Notes: generated by a model from the letters alone, not told the origin. A stretch of DNA of 64,000 nucleotides from Pseudomonas sp. MYb118 (GCF_040947875.1 NZ_JBFRXN010000004.1:372001-436000); one strand, 5' to 3'. Counted from the stretch's first letter, positions 25,265 through 35,564 are shown. Translations and numbers: made by a program.

Positions 25265-25293
25265 TTGTCCGCTTGGGCTGTCATGTTTACCTT
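25265..25293 (+). promoter_or_regulatory. Predicted promoter of C4-like cassette 2
   Basis: TTGTCC (25265-25270) and TACCTT (25288-25293) are spaced by 17 bp at the position matching the promoter of cassette 1. The following hairpin is GTCGCTG-ccaatt-CAGCGAC (25300-25319), with a G-C pair where cassette 1 has A-T. Confidence 0.45.
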
Positions 25294-25325
25294 TTTCTTG
25301 TCGCTGCCAATTCAGCGACCGGGCG

Positions 25326-25347
25326 TGGAACCCCGAAGAGTAAACGG
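25326..25347 (+). promoter_or_regulatory. Upstream target sites a1/b1 of C4-like RNA 2
   Basis: TGGAACCC (25326-25333) is complementary to GGGTTCCA (25450-25457). GTAAACGG (25340-25347) is complementary over 8 bp to CCGTTTAC in the hairpin loop (25439-25446). Confidence 0.65.
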
Positions 25348-25400
25348 CGCAAAAGCGCTCGTCATAACGTATGCTTGCGCGCTTTTCAGCGCTTCGTTAT

Positions 25401-25474
25401 GGCGGCTGTGCGCGGGAGACCTTTGGGTCTGCCGGGTTCCGTTTACCCCGGGTTCCAACCTGCGTACAGCTGCC
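25401..25474 (+). ncRNA. C4-like antisense RNA, cassette 2
   Basis: This 74-nt segment folds like cassette 1: a 16-bp closing stem (25401-25416 with 25459-25474, fully paired, with base changes between copies preserving pairing), an AGACC-TTTG-GGTCT arm (25417-25430), a CCGGG...CCCGG arm with loop TTCCGTTTAC (25432-25451), and an unpaired strand GTTCCAA (25452-25458). The loop can pair over 10 positions with GTAGACGGAG at 25512-25521, which contains the Shine-Dalgarno sequence. GGTTCCAA pairs over 8 bp with TTGGAACC at 25484-25491. The scaffold is shared with cassette 1, but the targeting words are entirely different. Confidence 0.75.
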
Positions 25475-25483
25475 ACCCTTCGC

Positions 25484-25521
25484 TTGGAACCGAAAGGTGC
25501 AGCTCTAACCTGTAGACGGAG
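25484..25521 (+). promoter_or_regulatory. Downstream target sites a2/b2 with Shine-Dalgarno, cassette 2
   Basis: TTGGAACC (25484-25491) and GTAGACGGAG (25512-25521) match the antisense words of RNA 2. The GGAG core lies 8 bases before the ATG at 25530. Confidence 0.7.
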
Positions 25522-25529
25522 CTCTCATC

Positions 25530-25850
25530 ATGCCAAAACCAACCCCAAATCCCCCTGAATCCTCCCCACAAACCGACCCGGTTGACGACCTCGGTTTCGA
25601 CCCCGCGCAGCTGAAATCCGCATCTCCCCACACTCCCAGCACCATGTTCCAGATTGCCCCCGACATCGACACCGAAGCCCTGCTGGCGAGTGCCTGTGAA
25701 TCCCTGGCCTCGGCGAGCATCCTGGCCGGTGATCTCTCGGTGTTCGTGGACGGGCCGCAGCGCAGCATGTTGCTGGGTATCCAGCAGATCATCATGCTGG
25801 CCGACCTGGCGGTGAATCGCGCGCTGGACAACCTCGTCCCAGCAGGTTGA
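25530..25850 (+). CDS. 106-aa protein of unknown function, copy 2 (DUF6124/DUF3077-like)
   Basis: This is a near-perfect duplicate of the gene at 24758-25078, with the same length and almost the same nucleotide sequence. The upstream C4-like leader is far more divergent than the coding sequence, above all in the antisense words and their targets. A strongly conserved coding region beside a diversified regulator is what one expects if each copy must be regulated independently, or if gene conversion homogenises the coding part. A REPIN follows 9 bp after the stop codon. Function unknown. Confidence 0.8.
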   Translation: MPKPTPNPPESSPQTDPVDDLGFDPAQLKSASPHTPSTMFQIAPDIDTEALLASACESLASASILAGDLSVFVDGPQRSMLLGIQQIIMLADLAVNRALDNLVPAG

Positions 25851-25859
25851 ACAGATCCC

Positions 25860-25961
25860 CTGTAGGAGCGAGCTTGCTCGCGATGGTGGTTCAGGCAACG
25901 CTGGGTGTCAGACAGCCAGCGTCATCGTTGACGACCATCGCGAGCAGGCTCGCTCCCACAG
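25860..25961. repeat. REPIN
   Basis: A GTAGGAGCGAGC arm and an inverted GAGCAGGCTCGCTCCCAC arm flank a short spacer, between the second cassette and repeat copy D. The gap 25851-26288 holds only this REPIN and copy D. Confidence 0.85.
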
Positions 25962-25997
25962 TTGGCGCGATGCGCTGATTTGGCTTTTGATCTTGCT

Positions 25998-26277
25998 CTT
26001 GATCCACCCGCCCCTTCGGCAGGCTGAGCGGAGGCATTCATCCGGGGAGAAGGCGCGTAGCGCCGTGCGGCGTAGCTGCACACATCGAGAGGAGGTGCAG
26101 CGAAGCAAACCGGAGGCGATGTCCCCGGATGGATGCCGGAGCGAAGGAACCCCGAGCGGCAGCGAGGGGCCGTACGCTGGGGCGAGACTTTTTGGTTCCT
26201 TTTGTGGCGTCTGACAAAAGGGACCCGCTGTAAGAGCGGAACCATCAGCAGCCGTTACCGCAGGAACGGATATGTAC
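25998..26277 (-). repeat. 280-bp structured dispersed repeat, copy D (inverted)
   Basis: Read on the minus strand, it carries the same hairpin variants as copy C (CCGCT/AGCGG and CCTTTTGT/ACAAAAGG). Copies C and D form an inverted pair about 1.8 kb apart around the C4-like cassettes. It ends 11 bp before the stop codon of the lhpE-like gene. Confidence 0.85.
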
Positions 26278-26288
26278 ACCGTCAGGCG

Positions 26289-27545
26289 TCAACCCGGCGG
26301 AGCCTCGTCCACGCATAAAAACGTTTCAATCCGCGCCGGGCTGAAGGGCGGTCGCGGGGCCGAGGGTTGCCAGTCGAACAGATATTGCAACGCCCCACCA
26401 CACACCCGGCCCTGGCAGGCGCCCATGCCGCAACGGCTGGCCAGTTTGGCTTCGCGCCAGTCGTGGTGTCCGGCGATGGCGGCATAAGGCACGTCCTCGC
26501 AACGACACACCAGGGTGTCGGCCTGCGCCAGCGATTTGAGTTTCGCGTCGAGCCGAAAAGTGTCGTTCAGCGTCTGGGCAAACCCCTGCCAGCGCGCCCG
26601 GCGTGGCCACAATTGTTGGGCCGCCGCGGTGTTGCCGACCGCCGCATGCCCGGCAATTTCCCCCTCGACCAACGCCAGTTCACTGCCGCCAAAACCGGTG
26701 CATTCACCCGCCGCATAATGATCGGCCAGGGTCGTCGCCTGCCAGGCATCCACCGCCAGCGCGGAACCCGTCACTGCGCAGCCCAACGCCTGGCCCAACT
26801 GGATGTTGGGAATCAAGCCAAAACCGCAGGCCAGTCGATCACAGGCCAGTTCGACGATCTTGCCCTGCTGGCTCAGGCGTACACCTTCCAGGCGGTCGTT
26901 GCCCAATGCCGCCACGACGTGGGTGTCGGTACGGTACTGGCGATCGAACAGAAACAGCGACTGTGCAAGCTTGTGCGGCCAGCGCGGCAGTTGCACGGCA
27001 AATCCTGCGACCGCTGCCAACCCAGCCTGCTCGGCGATGCGCGCCACCTGGGCGCCGTTGTGTCTGGCGGTGGCGGCGCTGGCGAGCAGCAGCGGGCCGC
27101 TGCCGGCGATCACCACGTGTTCGCCCTGCACCGGCAGGCCGCCCTTGATCAGCGCCTGCAGGCCGCCCGCCCCGGTGACGCCCGGCAAGGTCCAGCCGGG
27201 GAAGGGCAGCAGCAATTCGCGGGCGCCGGTGCACAGGATCAGTTTGTCGTAGTCGATCAGCCAGCCGCGTTCGGCATCTTCCACCAGCAATTGCTTGTGC
27301 CCCGGGTTGGCGATGACCCGCGTGCCGGGGTGATGGCGGACGTTGGCGCAGGCGTGCAGGCGCTCGCGCAGTTGTCGTGCCTGTTTCGGCAGGCTGGCCT
27401 GCGGGCCGTCGCGCCAGATCTGGCCGCCGGACAGCGGGTTGTCGTCGAGCAGCACGATGCGTGCGCCACTGGAGGCGGCGGCGAGGGCGGCGCTCATGCC
27501 GGCGGGGCCGGCGCCAATGATCAGCAGGTCAGCGGATTCGTTCAT
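26289..27545 (-). CDS. lhpE: D-hydroxyproline dehydrogenase, FAD/2Fe-2S subunit (LhpE-like)
   Basis: The 418-aa product begins with an FAD-binding dinucleotide fold (LLIIGAGPAGMSAALAA) and ends with a BFD-like [2Fe-2S] cysteine region (VCRCEDVPY and GMGACQGRVCGG). It matches the HcnB-type subunit of heterotrimeric amine and imino-acid dehydrogenases. With the two upstream genes it would oxidise cis-4-hydroxy-D-proline to delta1-pyrroline-4-hydroxy-2-carboxylate, the LhpC substrate. The ATG at 27545 overlaps the stop of the ferredoxin-like gene by 4 bp; the longer upstream frame is antisense coding. It is the last gene of the epimerase operon. Confidence 0.88.
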   Translation of the reverse strand: MNESADLLIIGAGPAGMSAALAAASSGARIVLLDDNPLSGGQIWRDGPQASLPKQARQLRERLHACANVRHHPGTRVIANPGHKQLLVEDAERGWLIDYDKLILCTGARELLLPFPGWTLPGVTGAGGLQALIKGGLPVQGEHVVIAGSGPLLLASAATARHNGAQVARIAEQAGLAAVAGFAVQLPRWPHKLAQSLFLFDRQYRTDTHVVAALGNDRLEGVRLSQQGKIVELACDRLACGFGLIPNIQLGQALGCAVTGSALAVDAWQATTLADHYAAGECTGFGGSELALVEGEIAGHAAVGNTAAAQQLWPRRARWQGFAQTLNDTFRLDAKLKSLAQADTLVCRCEDVPYAAIAGHHDWREAKLASRCGMGACQGRVCGGALQYLFDWQPSAPRPPFSPARIETFLCVDEAPPG

Positions 27546-27778
27546 GGTCGGGTCTGCACTTGCATGTCGTCCTGGCACAACGTCTGGCAGGCCAGCCGGC
27601 GGCGGCCGTTGATGGTGACCCGGCATTCCTGGCAGATGCCCATGCCGCACAGCGGTGCACGGCGCTGGCCGCTCACCGAGGTGCGCGTGCTGCCGTCACC
27701 GGCCTGGGCCAGGGCCGCGGCCACCGTGGTGCCGTCGGCCACGTGCAGGGCGTGGCCATCCACAATCATGTCAGGCAT
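27542..27778 (-). CDS. lhpF: D-hydroxyproline dehydrogenase, small 2Fe-2S ferredoxin-like subunit (LhpF-like)
   Basis: The 78-aa product carries the plant-type ferredoxin cysteine arrangement (APLCGMGICQECRVTI, with a further Cys in RLACQT). It corresponds to the HcnA-like small subunit, which passes electrons between the two flavoprotein subunits. It overlaps both neighbouring genes by a few bases (8 bp upstream and 4 bp downstream), so all three subunits are translationally coupled. Confidence 0.88.
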   Translation of the reverse strand: MPDMIVDGHALHVADGTTVAAALAQAGDGSTRTSVSGQRRAPLCGMGICQECRVTINGRRRLACQTLCQDDMQVQTRP

Positions 27779-28886
27779 GCACGGTCTCCCCGAGGAATCG
27801 TTGTGGCAGATAGGGTTGCGCCGCCAGCGGCGACGCTTCGTTGAACAGCTGCGCGACCAGCAGGTCGGCGGTGCCGGGCGCCGTGGTCACCCCCAGCCCT
27901 TCGTGCCCGACTGCCAGCCACAGGCCTTTGCGTTGCGGGTGCTGGCCCACCAGCGGCAGGCCGTCGGGGCTGGCGGCGCGAAAGCCGGTCCAGGCGCGGA
28001 TGCCGTTGAGGTGGGCCAGGTCCGGCATGTATTCGGTGGCGCGCTTGAGCATCTTCGCCAGCATCCAGCCCTCGACCTGCGGATCGGTGGTGCCGAATTG
28101 CCGCGAGGCGCCGATGAACAATTGCCCGGTCGGCCGTGGCTGGATGTTGCAGGCGGTCGAGGGGCCCTTGGCGTTGTGGGCGCTGGTGACATAACCCAGT
28201 TCCACCAGCGTGTGGGTGACGGTGCCGGGGTAGCGGTCGGTGATCAGCAGGTGGCCCTTTTTCGGCTCGATGGGCAGCTCCGGGCATAGCTCGTTGGCCT
28301 GGATGCCATTGGCCAGGATGACTGCCTCGGCCTGCAACCACTGGCCGTCTTCGAGGCGTACGCGGTTACCGTCCACCTCGCTGACCCGCGCCCGTCGTTG
28401 TTCGATGTTGGCGTGATCGAGCATCCAGCGGGCGGTGGCTGGTGCGTAGAGAATGCCGTCGCCATTGATCAGCAAGCCGCCTTCCAGGCCTTCGCGCAAC
28501 GCCGGTTCGCGTTCGCGCAGGGCGTGGCGCGCGACCAGTTCGCAGGCCACGCCCTGGGCTTGCAGGTTGAGGAACTTGCTCTCGGCCACGGCCATTTCTT
28601 CGGGGTTGGCCGCCAGCCACAAGGTGCCGTTGCTGCGGTAGGCGCAGCCGTCGGGCAACTGCGGCGCCTGTTCGCGCCAGCGTTGCAGCGAGTATTGGCT
28701 CAGGGCCAGTTCGGCCGGGTTGTCGTCCAGCACCAGCAAGTGGCCCATGCCGGCGGCCGTGGCCCCGTGCAGGCCGGCGTCGAGCACCAGCACGCGCAGG
28801 CCGCGCCGGGCCAGCGCCTGGGCGCAAGCGGCGCCGATGATGCCGGCGCCGATCACGATCACATCGGCCACCTGGCCTTGGCTCAT
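27771..28886 (-). CDS. lhpB: D-hydroxyproline dehydrogenase, catalytic FAD subunit (LhpB-like, DAO fold)
   Basis: The 371-aa product has a D-amino-acid-oxidase/glycine-oxidase fold: [21 protein letters not shown] at the N-terminus, [15 protein letters not shown], and [14 protein letters not shown] with a nearby C-terminal region typical of the family. It is the HcnC-like subunit expected to bind the imino acid. The ATG at 28886 overlaps the epimerase stop codon in the pattern ATGA. The frame is open further upstream, but that part overlaps the epimerase and lacks similarity. Confidence 0.88.
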   Translation of the reverse strand: MSQGQVADVIVIGAGIIGAACAQALARRGLRVLVLDAGLHGATAAGMGHLLVLDDNPAELALSQYSLQRWREQAPQLPDGCAYRSNGTLWLAANPEEMAVAESKFLNLQAQGVACELVARHALREREPALREGLEGGLLINGDGILYAPATARWMLDHANIEQRRARVSEVDGNRVRLEDGQWLQAEAVILANGIQANELCPELPIEPKKGHLLITDRYPGTVTHTLVELGYVTSAHNAKGPSTACNIQPRPTGQLFIGASRQFGTTDPQVEGWMLAKMLKRATEYMPDLAHLNGIRAWTGFRAASPDGLPLVGQHPQRKGLWLAVGHEGLGVTTAPGTADLLVAQLFNEASPLAAQPYLPQRFLGETVHA

Positions 28887-29815
28887 GGGCGAATGCCCCA
28901 GGCGAACGGGTCGTCCTGCTCGATGATCAGGCTGGCTTCGGCGCTGATGAAGGCGCGGCCACGGATCGTCGGGACGATGCGCTCGCCTTGCCACTCGTAG
29001 GAGCCTTCGAACTCGCTGCCGATCACGCTGGCCTGGCGCCAGATCTGCCCCGGCTGCAATTTGTCATCGGCGGCCAGGCACGCCAGTTTGGCGCTGGTGC
29101 CGGTGCCGCAGGGGGAGCGGTCGTAGGCCTTGCCGGGGCACAGGACGAAGTTGCGGCTGTCGGCCTGGGCATCGTCGGCGAACAACTCGACGTGGTCGAT
29201 CAAGCCGCCGTCTTCGCCGCGGATGCCTTGCACGTCCAGCGCCTGCTGCACGGCGTAGGTGTAGGCGGTCAGGGCTTCGAGGTTATCGCCGGCCACCCGC
29301 AGGCCATGCTCGGCAATCAGGAAAAACCAGTTGCCGCCCCAGGCGATGTCACCGACCACCTGGCCGATGCCCGGTACTTCGAGCGCCACCGCCTGGCGAT
29401 AGCGGTAGGCCGGCACGTTGCGCACGCTGACGCTGTGGTCGGCATGCAAGGTGGCCTGCACCGTGCCCACCGGCGTCTCGATGCTGTGCACGCCCGGGCC
29501 GATCTTGCCCAGGTGGGCCAGCGAGGCGACCAGGCCGATGGTGCCGTGGCCGCACATGCCCAGGTAACCGGTGTTGTTGAAGAAGATCACCCCGGCACAG
29601 GCGCTGGGGTCGACCGGCTCGCAGAGCAGCGCGCCGACCAGCACATCGCTGCCCCGTGGTTCGAGCACGCAGGCGGCGCGCCAGTCATCGTGTTGCTCGG
29701 CAAGGATCTGGCGGCGCTCGGCCATGCTGCCGTTGCCCAGGTCAGGAAAACCGGCGGTTACCAGGCGGGTGGGTTCGCCGCCGGTGTGGGAGTCGATCAC
29801 GCTGATGCGTTTCAT
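28883..29815 (-). CDS. lhpA: 4-hydroxyproline 2-epimerase
   Basis: The 310-aa product is a proline racemase-family enzyme with both catalytic cysteines, C88 in GYLGMCGHG and C236 in [12 protein letters not shown], and the N-terminal signature [10 protein letters not shown]. It would epimerise trans-4-hydroxy-L-proline to cis-4-hydroxy-D-proline, the substrate of the dehydrogenase encoded by the three downstream genes. The sequence lines up closely with what I know of the P. aeruginosa enzyme. It heads the four-gene operon and lies 115 bp downstream of the GntR gene on the same strand. Contrast the Ser/Thr paralogue at 16936-17964. Confidence 0.92.
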   Translation of the reverse strand: MKRISVIDSHTGGEPTRLVTAGFPDLGNGSMAERRQILAEQHDDWRAACVLEPRGSDVLVGALLCEPVDPSACAGVIFFNNTGYLGMCGHGTIGLVASLAHLGKIGPGVHSIETPVGTVQATLHADHSVSVRNVPAYRYRQAVALEVPGIGQVVGDIAWGGNWFFLIAEHGLRVAGDNLEALTAYTYAVQQALDVQGIRGEDGGLIDHVELFADDAQADSRNFVLCPGKAYDRSPCGTGTSAKLACLAADDKLQPGQIWRQASVIGSEFEGSYEWQGERIVPTIRGRAFISAEASLIIEQDDPFAWGIRP

Positions 29816-29930
29816 GAAGGGGCCACTCTCGCGTTCGGATGGATGAACGCAAGCGTGGCGTGTGCGGGGCGTGGCGGCTTGATGGTTTTATTCTGCACCA
29901 ATGACGAAATCGGCACAGCCGGCGTAGCGG

Positions 29931-30602
29931 TCAGTGATGGTGTGGCAGGTGCTCGAACAGGGTCTTGCACACCCCGGCGATGTGCTCGTCGAGCAGGCTC
30001 ACCGCGCGATCGACATCACCTGCGCGGCAGGCGGCGATGATCTCGCGGTGTTCGTGGTCGGCGCGCTCCTTGCCCGATGACAGGGTCATCTGCATGCGCA
30101 GGTAACGCTCCAGCTTGTCGTTGACCGAGCGGATCAGGTTCACCAGGAACGGCCGTTGCGCCGGTTCATACAGGCAGGCATGCAGTTCCCAGTTGAGCTC
30201 GGCCCAGCGGCCGACGTCATCCTCGCCGACGAACTCCTGGCAGATGCGTTCGGCCCTGGCGAAGGTGGCCTCGGTCATGTTGGGAATGGCCAGGCGCAGC
30301 ACCTTGTCTTCGAGCAGCATGCGCACTTCGAACATCTGCGCCAGTTCGGCGTCGGACACCCGCGTGACCATCGCCCCGCGATTGCGCTGGAACATCACCA
30401 GGCCTTCGGCTTCCAGGCGCTTGAGCGCCTCGCGCACGGGGATCTTGCTGACGTTGAACTGGCGGGCGATGTCGTCCTGGCGAATCGGTTCGTCCTCGGC
30501 GAAATGCCCGGCGACGATGGCGTCACGCAGGTGGCGGGTGATGATTTCCGAGGTCGAGGGCGCATTGCCCAGGTCTGGAGCGTTGAATTTGGGTAGGGTC
30601 AC
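29931..30602 (-). CDS. GntR-family regulator (FCD domain), probable repressor of the hydroxyproline genes
   Basis: The 223-aa product has an N-terminal winged helix-turn-helix (SEIITRHLRDAIVAG, DIARQFNVSKIPVREALKRLEAEGLV) and a C-terminal FCD ligand domain with metal-binding His residues. I choose the GTG at 30602 (TLPKFNAPD) over the ATG at 30662, because the longer form would translate across the operator-like palindrome at 30631-30646. With the GTG start the operator lies 29 bp upstream, fitting autoregulation. Its likely targets are the three TCGTATACGA-type sites in this region. The ligand is probably a hydroxyproline catabolite. Confidence 0.82.
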   Translation of the reverse strand: MTLPKFNAPDLGNAPSTSEIITRHLRDAIVAGHFAEDEPIRQDDIARQFNVSKIPVREALKRLEAEGLVMFQRNRGAMVTRVSDAELAQMFEVRMLLEDKVLRLAIPNMTEATFARAERICQEFVGEDDVGRWAELNWELHACLYEPAQRPFLVNLIRSVNDKLERYLRMQMTLSSGKERADHEHREIIAACRAGDVDRAVSLLDEHIAGVCKTLFEHLPHHH

Positions 30603-30630
30603 GGCGGCGATCGTTCGGACTGATTTGCAT

Positions 30631-30646
30631 ATATGGTATACGAATT
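30631..30646. promoter_or_regulatory. GntR-type operator at the GntR/fadH intergenic region
   Basis: ATATGGTATACGAATT matches the sites at 16835 and 22755 with a core TGGTATACGA (9 of 10 identical). It lies between the GntR gene and the divergent fadH gene. Confidence 0.65.
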
Positions 30647-30804
30647 TGCCCGTGGAACTCACTGCGCCTGACGGAGCAGGCGACCGTTAGCTGCACAATT
30701 GGATCATCAAGTTGTCACTTACGGTCATTGAGCGGTCACTCGAGTGCTCATAATCTGTTGCCCATGACAGAGGGGCGCCTAAGAGCGCTCCCACTTTTCC
30801 GTGA

Positions 30805-32865
<2,061 letters not shown>

Positions 32866-32890
32866 CAGGCAGGCCCGTCCTGCCAATGGC

Positions 32891-32957
32891 TATCGCGGGC
32901 AAGCCCGCTCCTACAGGGATCACCTGAACCCTGTAGGAGCGGGCTTGCCCGCGATGG
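32891..32957. repeat. REPIN
   Basis: Two inverted REPs of the GGAGCGGGC..GCCCGCGAT variety are separated by only about 18 bp. Confidence 0.85.
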
Positions 32958-32976
32958 CGTCCTCAAGGCTGCTAAT

Positions 32977-33903
32977 ATGCCGGCTCTAACAGCAGAGCCC
33001 TCCTTCATGTTTCCCCCGCCCCCCCTGGAACCCCTCCACCTCGACTGGCTCACCCCCGCCCACCTCGAACTGGCCATCCTGCGCCTCGACCAGATCGACC
33101 CGCTGATCAGCGGCAACAAATGGTTCAAGCTCACCGAACACCTCAAGGCCGCCGACCGCGCTGGCGCAAAAGGCATCATCAGTCTGGGCGGTGCCCATTC
33201 CAATCACCTGCACGCACTGGCCGCCGCCGGTCAACGCCTGGGCTTTCGCACGGTGGGGCTGATGCGCGGGCATGCGCAGGACACGCCGACGGTCAACGAC
33301 CTGCAAGCGCTGGGCATGCAACTGCACTGGCTCGGTTACGCCGGTTACCGCGCGCGGCACCAGGCGGATTTCTGGGCGCCGTGGCAGGCGCAGTACCCCG
33401 AGCTGTGGCCGGTGCCCGAGGGCGGTGGCGGCTTGCCCGGCGCCATCGGCTGCATGCCGTTGAAGGCGATGGTCGAGGCGCAACTGGGCAACCTCGGCTG
33501 GAGCGACTACGACGGCTGGTGGCTGGCGTGTGGCACCGGCACCACGCTGGCCGGGTTGGTGCTGGCCGAGGCGGGCGAGCACCCGGTCTACGGTGCGCTG
33601 GCGGTACCGGATGATTTTGGCGTGGCGCAGCAGATCGAGGCTATTGCCCGCGAGGCGCAGGTCCCGGCAGCGGGCTATGAACTGTTCGACGCCTGTCGCG
33701 GCGGTTTTGCCAAGGTTGACCCGCTATTGCTGGACTTCATCGAGCAGACCGAACGCGCCAGCGGCATTGCCCTGGAGCCGCTGTACACCGGCAAGGCATT
33801 GCTGGCGCTCAAGCAGCAGGTCGAGGCCGGGCGCTTCAAGGCCGGCACCCGCCTGATCTTCATCCACACCGGCGGCTTGCAGGGCCGCCGCGGGTTTGCC
33901 TGA
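32977..33903 (+). CDS. PLP-dependent ACC deaminase/D-cysteine desulfhydrase family enzyme
   Basis: The 308-aa product is a fold-type II PLP enzyme with the lysine-containing motif ISGNKWFKL, SLGGAHSNHLHALAAAG binding the cofactor phosphate region, and ACGTGTTLAGL further on. Family members deaminate 1-aminocyclopropane-1-carboxylate or desulfhydrate D-cysteine; the residues read here do not settle which. A second possible start is ATG 33007 (MFPPPPLEPLH), ten residues in. It is monocistronic, with a REPIN just upstream, and converges on the cytochrome gene. Confidence 0.85.
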   Translation: MPALTAEPSFMFPPPPLEPLHLDWLTPAHLELAILRLDQIDPLISGNKWFKLTEHLKAADRAGAKGIISLGGAHSNHLHALAAAGQRLGFRTVGLMRGHAQDTPTVNDLQALGMQLHWLGYAGYRARHQADFWAPWQAQYPELWPVPEGGGGLPGAIGCMPLKAMVEAQLGNLGWSDYDGWWLACGTGTTLAGLVLAEAGEHPVYGALAVPDDFGVAQQIEAIAREAQVPAAGYELFDACRGGFAKVDPLLLDFIEQTERASGIALEPLYTGKALLALKQQVEAGRFKAGTRLIFIHTGGLQGRRGFA

Positions 33904-33910
33904 TCGGCGT

Positions 33911-34459
33911 TCAGTTGCGTTTGGGCATCATGCGCAGCAGGGTGTTATCACGCACGATGTAGTGGTGATACAGGCCGGCCAGTGCGTGCAGGCCGATCAA
34001 CCAGTAGCCGATCGTGCCGCCCAGTTCATGCCAGTCCTGGATCTGCCGGGCCAGCGCCTTGTCTTCCGACACCAGCAGCGGCAGGTCCAGGCCGTAGAAC
34101 ATCACCTGGTTGCCCTTGGCGCTGGTGACGAGCCAGCCAAGGAGCGGCATCGCGATCATGAATAGGTACAGCGCCCAGTGCATCAGACGGGCGAGGGTGG
34201 TCTGCCATTTCGGCGAGGCGGGGAAGATCTGCGGGGCCGGGCCGAAAGTGCGGGCGAACAGCCTGAGCCAGACCAGCACGAACACCGTCAGCCCGAGCAT
34301 GAAGTGCGATTCGACGATCAGCGTGCGGCCGCCGCTGCCTTTGGGAAACATCCCGCGCAGTTCGATGCAGGCGTACACCAGCGCCAACAGGACCAGCATC
34401 AACCAGTGCAGCGTGATCGAGACGGTACTGTAGCGTGACTCGGAATTCTTCCAGGGCAT
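33911..34459 (-). CDS. Cytochrome b561-family membrane protein
   Basis: The 182-aa product has four predicted membrane helices and histidines placed to bind two b-type hemes (ITLHWLM, VESHFMLGL, LMHWALY, GLHALAGLYHHY). Members move electrons in the inner membrane, for example from quinol to periplasmic acceptors. It is a lone gene converging on the PLP enzyme gene. A similar cytochrome b561 is encoded at 60556-61101. Confidence 0.88.
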   Translation of the reverse strand: MPWKNSESRYSTVSITLHWLMLVLLALVYACIELRGMFPKGSGGRTLIVESHFMLGLTVFVLVWLRLFARTFGPAPQIFPASPKWQTTLARLMHWALYLFMIAMPLLGWLVTSAKGNQVMFYGLDLPLLVSEDKALARQIQDWHELGGTIGYWLIGLHALAGLYHHYIVRDNTLLRMMPKRN

Positions 34460-34574
34460 GCGGCGTTCCTCACGGTTCGGTTCAAGCCACCGTTCTTGAT
34501 CGACGGTGTGCTTTAACTGTAATCCCGTTTAACCGTGTTTGCCTGTGCGCTAAATCAACGAACCCCGCCCCCCC

Positions 34575-34676
34575 CTGTAGGAGCGAGCTTGCTCGCGATG
34601 GAGGTCCAAGCACCGCGGGGTGTCAGGTACCCAGCGTTATCGTTGACGACCATCGCGAGCAAGCTCGCTCCTACAG
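34575..34676. repeat. REPIN
   Basis: This REPIN contains the GCGTTATCGTTGACGACC spacer also found at 7898-7999 (opposite orientation). It lies just downstream of phnX. Confidence 0.9.
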
Positions 34677-34691
34677 GGGGAGGGCAGTGAA

Positions 34692-35519
34692 TCACATGCT
34701 CTGCGGCATCTCGCCATTGGCCAGGCGCCGGTTGATGTCGGCGATCACCGCGGGCAGGTCGACGATGGTGTCGATCATGTAGTGCGGGCGCGAGCCTTCG
34801 AACAGCGCCTGGATACGCTTGCGCTCGCTGGCCAGTTGCTCGCTGTCCAGGGCGCGGTAGCCGTCGTAGTCCAGGCCCAGCGCGTTGCCCGAGCAGAGCA
34901 GGGCGACGGTCCACATGCCGGCGCGGCGACCTTCGAGGATGCCCGGCACCGTGTCGTCGATCTTCACACACGCGGCGACATCGTTGATGCCCAGCGCGAT
35001 CACATTGGCCAAGGCCTGGGCCGGCCATGGACGGCCGTTGGGCACTTCGTCGGTGGCGACCACATGGTCGGCGATGTAGCCGTTGCTGGCGGCCAGTTCG
35101 ACCACCTTGTCCATGACCTGTTTCGGGTAGCCGGAGCAGGAGCCGATTTTGATCCCTTGGGCACGCACCTGCGCGATGGTGTCCAGCGCGCCGGGAATCA
35201 GCGCGGAGTGCTCGGCGATTTTCTCGATCTGCAACGGCATGAAGCGGTTGTAGATGGCGGTGACGTCGTCGTCGGTCGGCGTGCGCCCGAACACCGCGCG
35301 ATAACGCTCGGCCACGGCAGGCTGATCGCACAGCGTGCGGATGTGGTCCCACTTGCCCATGCCCATCGGGCCACGGGCTTCTGCAATGGACACCTGCACG
35401 TCGAACTCGGCGAAGGCCTCGACGAAGATCTGCGTGGGCGCGAACGAGCCGAAATCGACCACGGTGCCGGCCCAGTCGAAGATGGCGGCCTGGAGTTGGG
35501 TGGGGTGGGTGTAGTTCAT
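34692..35519 (-). CDS. phnX: Phosphonoacetaldehyde hydrolase
   Basis: The 275-aa product is a HAD-superfamily enzyme with the nucleophile motif [11 protein letters not shown], where the first Asp is phosphorylated. It has the Lys-bearing helical cap and the downstream acidic motif [14 protein letters not shown]. It splits phosphonoacetaldehyde to acetaldehyde and phosphate, completing 2-aminoethylphosphonate degradation after PhnW. ATG 35519 ([10 protein letters not shown]) gives the usual family length; the longer frame upstream reads REP sequence. A REPIN at 35565-35649 lies between it and phnW in the same operon. Confidence 0.95.
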   Translation of the reverse strand: MNYTHPTQLQAAIFDWAGTVVDFGSFAPTQIFVEAFAEFDVQVSIAEARGPMGMGKWDHIRTLCDQPAVAERYRAVFGRTPTDDDVTAIYNRFMPLQIEKIAEHSALIPGALDTIAQVRAQGIKIGSCSGYPKQVMDKVVELAASNGYIADHVVATDEVPNGRPWPAQALANVIALGINDVAACVKIDDTVPGILEGRRAGMWTVALLCSGNALGLDYDGYRALDSEQLASERKRIQALFEGSRPHYMIDTIVDLPAVIADINRRLANGEMPQSM

Positions 35520-35564
35520 GGTGATGTAAATCCTGTGGTGACTGACTGTCGGTGAACTGATTTT

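Noticed and set aside
24420..25850. Prophage remnant around the C4-like RNAs
   Set aside because: No integrase, repressor, antirepressor (Ant) or structural phage gene is seen; only the RNA architecture recalls phages.
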